Below are positions 1-5,589 of a DNA stretch of 9,753 nucleotides, in pieces (the first letter of the stretch is position 1; each line of letters begins with the position of its first letter). The stretch lies in NCBI GenBank assembly GCA_903870305.1, contig CAIQCM010000126.1, positions 1-9,753 of the forward strand. The letters are read 5' to 3'. A program made the translations under genes and the position numbers. This stretch comes from an uncultured bacterium. GTDB lineage: Bacteria; Patescibacteriota; Patescibacteriia; CAIQCM01. The notes beneath the pieces are model-generated. The model was given only the letters and a program-made list of their open reading frames with translations, had not been told where the DNA came from and made no database searches.

Positions 1-426
1 AATTCTATCATGAAATTGCTCGTTGTTCCATTCTGTTTTTGGCACGCCATGGCTCGCATAAATGACCCTATTCCCCCACTCCCGCATGGCTGCGGCGGCT
101 TTATCGATGGTCGCCTGATCCAAGCCCCCCAAAAGCGCAATCCTCAAGTTTTTTTCGCGCGCCAATTTAGCGATCGCGGGCACCATATCCGCGCCGCTCA
201 CTCGTTCTTTAAGATGCGAAACCAAGAGCAGTCCCGAACCGTCCGGCAAAGACAGATCGGCTTTGTTCAATATCTCGCGATATTTCGGGTGTTTGCGCGC
301 ATATAAAATTATCTCCGGGTTCGGTGTGGTGATAAAACGCTGTTTTTGTTCATCAAGAAAACCGGCGATCTTCACGATCGCTTCGGCTTTGGTAACGGCG
401 TCGACTTTTACGCCCAATATTTCCAT
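1..426 (-). CDS. WecG/TagA/CpsF-family glycosyltransferase, N-terminal part (runs off left edge)
   Basis: The frame from ATG at 426 stays open to base 1 and gives 142 residues; the C-terminus lies outside the window. The protein starts MEILGVKVD and has TTPNPEI at about residues 33-39, PDGSG at 61-65 and ERVSGADM near 74-81. These are hallmarks of the WecG/TagA/CpsF family, which transfers N-acetylmannosamine-type sugars from UDP-sugar to a lipid-linked acceptor at the inner face of the membrane during wall teichoic acid or surface polysaccharide synthesis. Asp62 in PDGSG fits the conserved catalytic aspartate of TagA. LRIALLGG near 114-121 suits the Rossmann-like nucleotide-binding part. A weak AAGG lies just before the ATG. 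The gene diverges from clpB. The family is clear; the exact sugar and acceptor cannot be told. Another envelope polysaccharide gene lies on the same strand at the right end of the window. Confidence 0.88.
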   Translation of the reverse strand, partial: MEILGVKVDAVTKAEAIVKIAGFLDEQKQRFITTPNPEIILYARKHPKYREILNKADLSLPDGSGLLLVSHLKERVSGADMVPAIAKLAREKNLRIALLGGLDQATIDKAAAAMREWGNRVIYASHGVPKTEWNNEQFHDRI

Positions 427-463
427 GGCCTTATTATGACAACAAACGGGTTTTTTTAGAAGA

Positions 464-505
464 TGGTATAATAGCACTTGACCCGGTCTGCTAATATGGT
501 AAATT
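464..505 (+). promoter_or_regulatory. Candidate promoter(s) for clpB
   Basis: Two overlapping sigma70-like signals can be read. The first is an extended -10, TGG-TATAAT, at 464-472; TATAAT is a perfect consensus hexamer and has the TGn extension, but no good -35 is seen. The second is TTGACC at 478-483 with TAAATT at 500-505, a 16-bp spacer and a 4/6 match at -10; its transcription start would fall inside the CIRCE operator. Either would place the operator at or just after the start of transcription, as expected for HrcA repression. Which one is used is not decidable from sequence. Confidence 0.55.
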
Positions 506-530
506 AGCACTCTGGACTAAAGAGTGCTAA
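504..530 (+). promoter_or_regulatory. CIRCE operator (HrcA binding site)
   Basis: TTAGCACTC (504-512), a 9-nt spacer, then GAGTGCTAA (522-530) is an exact match to the CIRCE consensus TTAGCACTC-N9-GAGTGCTAA. The inverted repeat extends by three more pairs on each side (AAA at 501-503, TTT at 531-533), giving 12-bp perfect arms. It ends 10 nt before the clpB ATG and overlaps the candidate -10 at 500-505. CIRCE is bound by the HrcA repressor, which is released on heat shock. The sequence implies that this genome encodes HrcA elsewhere. Confidence 0.96.
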
Positions 531-540
531 TTTTGTTCTT

Positions 541-3204
541 ATGCCCCCCACCCCTTTTAATAATTTCACCAATAAATCGCAAGAAGCCCTGCAAAAGTGC
601 CAGCGGATGGTTCTTGATCTTAACCATGCACAAATGGAGCCGCTGCACCTCCTTACCGCTCTTTTGGAGCAAGAGGGCGTCGTGGATGCGGTTTTGCGCA
701 AGATCGGCACGGACGTGCCGGTGCTCTTGGACCGCGCCAAGCTGGCCTTGCGCCGCCTCCCCACCGCCGCGCAATCTGGCGGCATGGCGCAGATCTTCCT
801 TTCACAAGAAATGATGAAGGTCATGCACCAGGCCGACAGCGAGGCCGAACGCATGAAGGATGAATACGTAAGCGTCGAGCATTTGCTCCTCGCGCTTTTG
901 GCCGTTACCTCGACCGCGTCGGAAATGCTCAACCGCTTTGGCGTTGACTATGAGTCGGCGCTCAAGGTTCTCTCGTCGATCCGCGGCAGTCAGCGCGTGG
1001 ATTCGCCCGAGCCCGAAGCCAAGTATCAGGCGCTGGAAAAATACAGCAAAAATTTGACCAAGCAGGCGCGCGCCGAAAAGCTTGATCCGGTGATCGGCCG
1101 CGATGCGGAAATTCGCCGCGTCATGCAAGTGCTCGCGCGGCGCACCAAGAATAACCCGGTCCTTATCGGCGAGGCCGGCGTCGGCAAAACGGCGATCGTC
1201 GAGGGGCTTGCCCAGCGCATTGTCGCAGGCGACGTGCCCGAGTCGCTTAAGAACAAGGAGATCATCTCTCTTGACCTTGGCTCGCTTATTGCCGGCACCA
1301 AATTCCGCGGCGAATTTGAAGACCGCCTCAAGGCCGTGCTTAAAGAGATCGAGGATTCGGCCGACAAGATCATATTATTTATCGACGAGTTGCACACGAT
1401 CGTGGGTGCCGGTGGGGCCGAGGGTGCGATCGACGCTTCAAACTTGTTAAAGCCGGCTTTGGCGCGCGGCGAACTGCACACGATCGGCGCCACCACGATT
1501 AAAGAATATCAAAAGCATATTGAAAAAGATCAAGCGCTTGAGCGCCGCTTTCAGCCGGTCATGGTCTCCGAGCCCAGCACCGAGGACACGATCGCCATAC
1601 TGCGCGGCATCAAAGACAAGTACGAGGTGCATCACGGCGTGCGCATCACCGACCCGGCCATCGTTGCCGCAAGCGAGCTTACCGCGCGCTATATCACCGA
1701 CCGCTTTTTGCCGGACAAGGCCATTGACGTGATCGACGAAGCGGCGTCCGCGCTGCGCATGGAGATCGATTCCATGCCTGCCGAGCTTGATGAATTGCGC
1801 CGCAGCATCATTCGCCTTGAAATTGAAAAGCGCGCTTTGCAAAAAGAAGAAGACGCCGATTCAAAGGCCCGCCTTAAGGCGATCGAAAAAGAACTTGCCG
1901 AACTTAACGAGAAGAACAGCGGACTTGAAGCGCGCTGGCGCACGGAAAAAGAGATCATCGGCAAAATTCGCGAGAGCAAGAAAAAGATCGAGGGCTTTAA
2001 ACAAGAGGCCGACATTGCCGAACGCGCCGGCGAGCTCCAGAAGGTCGCCGAGATCCGCTACGGCCGCATTCCCGAGACCGAACGCGCCCAGCGCGCGGCC
2101 GAGCACAAACTGGTCGATCTGCAAGACCGACATCGCATCCTCAAAGAAGAAGTGACCGACGAGGACATTGCCGCCGTTGTTTCGCGCTGGACCGGCATAC
2201 CGGTCACCAAAATGCTCGAGACCGAAGCTCTTAAGCTGTCCAAGCTCGAAGATTCGCTCTCGAAGCGCGTCATCGGCCAGCGCGACGCGATCAACGCGAT
2301 CGCGAACGCCGTGCGCCGCTCGCGCGCGGGGCTTTCCGAAGAAAAGCGGCCGATCGGTTCGTTCATTTTCTTGGGTCCGACCGGCGTCGGCAAAACCGAG
2401 CTCGCGCGCGCCTTGGCCGCCACCCTCTTTAACGATGAGAACGCATTGGTGCGCCTCGACATGTCCGAATACGGCGAAAAGCACACCACCGCGCGCATGA
2501 TCGGCTCTCCCCCCGGCTATGTCGGCTACGACGAAGGCGGCCAGCTCACGGAAATAATCCGCCGCAAGCCGTATTCGGTCGTGCTCTTCGATGAAATTGA
2601 AAAAGCCCACCCCGAGGTCTTCAATATTTTGTTGCAGATCCTTGACGACGGTCAGCTTACCGACGCCAAAGGACGCAAAGTTAACTTCAAAAACACGATC
2701 ATCATCATGACCTCGAACATGGGCTCCGACCGCATCCTCGACATGGGCACGCGCGGCGAGCTTGGTTTTGGCACGCCGGATGCGCCCGTCGATTCGATGT
2801 ACAAAGCCATGGAGTCGAAGATCAGGAACGAACTTAAAGAGCGCATGAAGCCGGAACTCCTAAACCGCATTGACGAGATCATCATCTTCCACGCGCTCTC
2901 TGAAAAGGACTTGGTGCAGATCGTCGACATCCAACTTGCCGAAATGTCCAAGCGCATCGCGCTGCGGCGTATCAGCGTGAATGTGACAGACAAAGCCAAG
3001 AAGTGGCTGGCCAAACAGGGTTATGACCCCAACTTTGGCGCGCGTCCGCTTAAGCGCATCATCCAGACCGCCATCTTGGATCCCCTCTCGCTCAAGATCA
3101 TTTCCGGCGAAATAAAAGAAGGCGCCCATGTATCCATCGACGTAAAAGGCGAAAAGCTCGTCATCAAAGAATCGTCTCCCGAACGGGTCGCCGTTGGAGT
3201 ATAA
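541..3204 (+). CDS. clpB: ATP-dependent chaperone/disaggregase ClpB (Hsp100)
   Basis: This 887-residue protein is a full-length two-ring AAA+ unfoldase that, with DnaK, pulls polypeptides out of aggregates in the cytoplasm. In order: a double Clp-N repeat (about 1-150); D1 with Walker A GEAGVGKT (210-217), pore loop GTKFRGEF (Phe255 where Tyr is usual), Walker B ending ID-E (277-283) and arginine fingers R335/R336; a long coiled-coil middle domain (about 408-525) with [16 protein letters not shown] at 497-512, diagnostic of ClpB rather than ClpC; D2 with Walker A GPTGVGKT (612-619), Walker B VVLFDE (680-685), pore loop GYVGY (659-663), arginine finger R776 and sensor-2 GARPLKR (833-839). The start at 541 fits the family N-terminus and follows the CIRCE operator, though no Shine-Dalgarno is visible. 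Oddity: a loop after the D2 TSNMGS motif carries Leu-Gly-Phe (741-743), resembling the ClpP-docking tripeptide of ClpC. Confidence 0.96.
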   Translation: MPPTPFNNFTNKSQEALQKCQRMVLDLNHAQMEPLHLLTALLEQEGVVDAVLRKIGTDVPVLLDRAKLALRRLPTAAQSGGMAQIFLSQEMMKVMHQADSEAERMKDEYVSVEHLLLALLAVTSTASEMLNRFGVDYESALKVLSSIRGSQRVDSPEPEAKYQALEKYSKNLTKQARAEKLDPVIGRDAEIRRVMQVLARRTKNNPVLIGEAGVGKTAIVEGLAQRIVAGDVPESLKNKEIISLDLGSLIAGTKFRGEFEDRLKAVLKEIEDSADKIILFIDELHTIVGAGGAEGAIDASNLLKPALARGELHTIGATTIKEYQKHIEKDQALERRFQPVMVSEPSTEDTIAILRGIKDKYEVHHGVRITDPAIVAASELTARYITDRFLPDKAIDVIDEAASALRMEIDSMPAELDELRRSIIRLEIEKRALQKEEDADSKARLKAIEKELAELNEKNSGLEARWRTEKEIIGKIRESKKKIEGFKQEADIAERAGELQKVAEIRYGRIPETERAQRAAEHKLVDLQDRHRILKEEVTDEDIAAVVSRWTGIPVTKMLETEALKLSKLEDSLSKRVIGQRDAINAIANAVRRSRAGLSEEKRPIGSFIFLGPTGVGKTELARALAATLFNDENALVRLDMSEYGEKHTTARMIGSPPGYVGYDEGGQLTEIIRRKPYSVVLFDEIEKAHPEVFNILLQILDDGQLTDAKGRKVNFKNTIIIMTSNMGSDRILDMGTRGELGFGTPDAPVDSMYKAMESKIRNELKERMKPELLNRIDEIIIFHALSEKDLVQIVDIQLAEMSKRIALRRISVNVTDKAKKWLAKQGYDPNFGARPLKRIIQTAILDPLSLKIISGEIKEGAHVSIDVKGEKLVIKESSPERVAVGV

Positions 3205-3228
3205 TGGATTCTAACGAATCGCCAATCG

Positions 3229-3279
3229 GTTACTAATTTACGAATAATCATCAATGCACCATATTAGTAAATTGGTAAC
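3229..3279. repeat. Inverted repeat enclosing the start codon of the secreted protein gene
   Basis: GTTACTAATTTAC (3229-3241) and GTAAATTGGTAAC (3267-3279) are inverted copies with one mismatch in 13, which is a G-T wobble in RNA. The 25-nt loop between them contains the ATG at 3254. Directly after it, TAACAAATTTGTTA (3276-3289) is a perfect 14-bp palindrome inside the signal-peptide codons. The region could fold at the ribosome entry site of the mRNA, bind a protein, or be a remnant of an AT-rich repeat. The function is unknown. Confidence 0.6.
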
Positions 3280-4645
3280 AAATTTGTTATTAGTTAGCAT
3301 TTTTTGTTTTGCTTTGCCGTGCTTGGCCCGCGCGGCGGATTTTGATCCTAATTTCGTCATTTCTGACGCTGAGGCCACGGAAACGCAGTCATTTGACGCC
3401 GACGGCGTGCAGGCGTTCCTTGAAGCGCAAGGGAGCGCTCTGGCCGGTTATAAGACCGCGGACACCGATGGCGTCGTGCGCCGGGCGAGCGACATCATTT
3501 ATAATGCGGCGGTTAAAAATCAAGTTAGCCCGCGTTTTCTTTTGGCGCTCCTTCAGCGAGAACAGTCGCTTTTGACCGATCCATCGCCATCAGAAAAACA
3601 ACTTGATTGGGCGACCGGCTTTGGCGTTTGCGATTCGTGCTCAATGGACGACCCGACGCTCACGCGTTACAAGGGTTTTGCCACGCAAGTAGAAGACGCG
3701 GCGGCCGATTTTCGTTTGTTCATGGATAATGGCGGACAAAGGACGGCCGGACAAGCGACCGCGATCGACGGGATCCCGGTCACGCCCGTGACAAATGCCA
3801 CCGCTTGCCTTTACGATTACACGCCGCACCTTAACGCTCAGGAAAATTTTTGGCTGGTGTGGCAAAAGTATTTCGTGCGCCGGTATCCGAGCGGCACCTT
3901 GGCCACCGCCGCGCCGGCGATCCCCGGCACCTGGGTCATCCGCTTCGGCGAGCGCCGGCTCATTGCCTCGAATGCGGTTTTGTTCTCAAGCTTTGATCCC
4001 GGCAAAGTGGTCCGCGTCGCGGCAAACGATCTGCTGGCGTATTCAATCGGCGCGCCGATCAAGTTCCCGGATTATTCGCTTCTTCGGTCGCCAAAGGGCA
4101 CCGTCTACCTCATCGACGGCGACATGCGCCGCGGTATTGTTTCAATGGCTGTTTTCAGGAAGATCGGTTTCGATCGCAATGAGGTGATTGATGCGAGCTG
4201 GGACGACCTTAACGCCTACAAAGAAGGAACGCCGATCACCCTCGCCGCCGATTATCCGCTCGGTGCGCTCCTCATGGATCCGGCCACGCACGGCGTTTAC
4301 TTTGTGCAGAACGGAGTGAAAAGGCCGCTCTACGGGCCCGAGCTTTTGGGCATGTATTTCAAGGGCCGCAAAGTGAAAAAATCATCGGCCGCCGAGTTGA
4401 GTAATTTTACGCTCGGCGATCCGATCAATTTGGCGGACGGCGAGCTCGTGAAGACCGCCGAGAGCTCGGCCATCTATGTGATCGACAACGGCCTTCGCGA
4501 GCCCGTCGCTTCGGCCGATACATTTGAAAAACAGGGCTGGAAATGGGAGAATGTGGCGGTAGTGTCGGAGCGTGTTTTAGCCCTTTCACCTTTAGGATCA
4601 ACCTTTGATTCTCAGCCATCAACGCTGCAAATATCTAACAATTAA
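3254..4645 (+). CDS. Secreted lysozyme-like protein with C-terminal surface repeats
   Basis: This 463-residue exported protein has a signal peptide: a short N-terminus with one Lys, a hydrophobic core at about 11-25, and a likely cut after ARA-A near residue 28. Residues about 75-210 look like a lysozyme or lytic-transglycosylase-like fold: SPRFLLALLQREQS with candidate catalytic Glu103, ATGFG at about 120-124, then AATQ/VED-type helices, and CLYDYTPHLN...FWLVWQKYF near 185-208, a signature I associate with exported glucosaminidase-like proteins. From about 225 to 450 come roughly four divergent repeats of the form G-VYLI-G--R--(15-20 residues)-L---G-P, seen in many Patescibacteria surface proteins. 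Cys126 and Cys129 form CxxC. The last residues (ISNN) and the stop are encoded by a hairpin repeat. No Shine-Dalgarno is seen. Murein binding or cleavage is an inference; the substrate is unknown. Confidence 0.7.
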   Translation: MHHISKLVTNLLLVSIFCFALPCLARAADFDPNFVISDAEATETQSFDADGVQAFLEAQGSALAGYKTADTDGVVRRASDIIYNAAVKNQVSPRFLLALLQREQSLLTDPSPSEKQLDWATGFGVCDSCSMDDPTLTRYKGFATQVEDAAADFRLFMDNGGQRTAGQATAIDGIPVTPVTNATACLYDYTPHLNAQENFWLVWQKYFVRRYPSGTLATAAPAIPGTWVIRFGERRLIASNAVLFSSFDPGKVVRVAANDLLAYSIGAPIKFPDYSLLRSPKGTVYLIDGDMRRGIVSMAVFRKIGFDRNEVIDASWDDLNAYKEGTPITLAADYPLGALLMDPATHGVYFVQNGVKRPLYGPELLGMYFKGRKVKKSSAAELSNFTLGDPINLADGELVKTAESSAIYVIDNGLREPVASADTFEKQGWKWENVAVVSERVLALSPLGSTFDSQPSTLQISNN

Positions 4646-4702
4646 TATCTAATACCTAATCCGCCGGTCGAATTAGACATTAGATATTAGACATTAGATA
4701 TT
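4633..4702. repeat. Heptamer hairpin repeat, copy 1
   Basis: The left arm is four 7-bp units at 4633-4660 (ATCTAAC, AATTAAT, ATCTAAT, ACCTAAT). An 11-nt loop CCGCCGGTCGA (4661-4671) follows, then a right arm of four units at 4672-4699 (ATTAGAC, ATTAGAT, ATTAGAC, ATTAGAT) plus ATT. The arms pair imperfectly over about 30 bp. The left arm overlaps the end of the upstream gene and supplies its TAA stop (4643-4645). The right arm ends 4 nt before the next ATG. There is no U-tract, so it is not a standard intrinsic terminator. Confidence 0.9.
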
Positions 4703-4706
4703 CGGT

Positions 4707-5501
4707 ATGCCATTAGTATTTTCAGCACTCGTCCCCCATCCCCCACTATTGCTTCCGGCCATTGGCCGCGAACATGCACGCTTGTTGGAAAAGACAAGCG
4801 CGGCTTTTGATAAACTATCCGCATCCCTCGCGGATGCCGCACCTGACACCATCTTGGTCATCTCGCCGCACCTTGGGGTCATGCCGGAAACATTCACGAT
4901 AAATCATGCCTCCAGATACACGACGCATTTTTTGGAGTTTGGTGATTTTTCGAGCCCGCGCGAGTTCGGCACGGATCCGCTTTTAATCGAACGGATAAGA
5001 CGTGAAGCGCGAAAGGCGCAACAAAAGATCATCACCGTTTCCGACAATCATCTTGATTACGGTGCCGGCGTGCCGCTTACGATAATTCCACCGGCGGCCA
5101 TGAAGCCGTCGGTGGTCGTGATCTCGCCGACCCTTGAGGCGGCCAAAGACCAGTTTGCCTTCGGTCAAACGGTCAAAGAAGCGATCATGTCGGTCAATCA
5201 TAAAGTGGCGGTCATTTGTTCGGGGGATCTTTCGCATCGTCTTTCGTCGGACACGCCGCACGGGTTCTCGTCCAAGGGCAAAGAGTTCGACGACTTGATG
5301 CTCGCGAACCTCGCCTCAGGGAGCGCCTCACCCATTCTTCAGATGAATCCCGAGCTGGTCGGGGAGGCCCACGCCTGCGGCTACGGTGCCATTTGCCTGC
5401 TCATGGGAATACTGGACCATGTCAATTTCACGCCCGAACTTTTGTGCTACGAAGCGCCGTTCGGCGTCGGCTATTGCACGATGGAGTTTCATTTGAAATA
5501 A
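4707..5501 (+). CDS. LigB/MEMO-like metalloprotein (class III extradiol dioxygenase superfamily, AmmeMemoRadiSam protein B-like)
   Basis: This 264-residue cytoplasmic protein has the conserved metal-site pattern of class III extradiol ring-cleavage dioxygenase LigB subunits and the related MEMO proteins: His11 in PHPP, His55 in ISPHLG, His115 in DNHLDYGAGVP, His177 in SGDLSHR and Glu220 in GEAHACGYG. Length is close to the usual 260-280. In many bacteria and archaea the MEMO homologue is linked to an AMMECR1 protein and a radical-SAM enzyme; neither is in this window, so no pathway can be assigned from context. Aromatic-ring cleavage in this organism should not be assumed, because most microbial MEMO homologues are uncharacterised. 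The gene is bracketed by two copies of a heptamer hairpin repeat, one ending 4 nt before its ATG and one starting 9 nt after its stop. No Shine-Dalgarno is visible. Confidence 0.82.
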   Translation: MPLVFSALVPHPPLLLPAIGREHARLLEKTSAAFDKLSASLADAAPDTILVISPHLGVMPETFTINHASRYTTHFLEFGDFSSPREFGTDPLLIERIRREARKAQQKIITVSDNHLDYGAGVPLTIIPPAAMKPSVVVISPTLEAAKDQFAFGQTVKEAIMSVNHKVAVICSGDLSHRLSSDTPHGFSSKGKEFDDLMLANLASGSASPILQMNPELVGEAHACGYGAICLLMGILDHVNFTPELLCYEAPFGVGYCTMEFHLK

Positions 5502-5510
5502 CCACCGAAT

Positions 5511-5580
5511 ATCTAACGACTAATATCTAATACCTAATCCGGCCGGCGGATTAGACATTAGACATTAGATATTAGATATT
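5511..5580. repeat. Heptamer hairpin repeat, copy 2
   Basis: It has the same architecture as the copy at 4633-4702 and the same orientation. The left arm has units ATCTAAC, GACTAAT, ATCTAAT, ACCTAAT (5511-5538). The loop is CCGGCCGGCGG (5539-5549). The right arm has units ATTAGAC, ATTAGAC, ATTAGAT, ATTAGAT (5550-5577) plus ATT. By hand alignment the arms of the two copies differ at 4 of 56 positions without indels; the loops differ more. It lies between the MEMO-like gene and priA, ending 9 nt before the priA ATG. Confidence 0.9.
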
Positions 5581-5589
5581 TGGGCTTTT

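Noticed and set aside
10..306. 98-residue plus-strand ORF
   Set aside because: It is antisense to the glycosyltransferase frame, has no recognisable motif, and the opposite strand shows clear family motifs.
450..457. T-run after ACGGG as an intrinsic terminator
   Set aside because: No stem precedes it and no plus-strand gene ends upstream.
1861..2610. 249-residue minus-strand ORF inside clpB
   Set aside because: It is an antisense shadow of the GC-rich clpB codons; clpB is intact and full length on the plus strand.
3207..3220. Small hairpin GATTC-TAAC-GAATC after clpB as a terminator
   Set aside because: The stem is only 5 bp with little GC and no T-run follows it.
4633..4702. CRISPR-like or telomere-like tandem array in the TTAGAY heptamers
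   Set aside because: There are only four units per arm, no spacers, and the two arms are inverted, which fits a hairpin element rather than an array.
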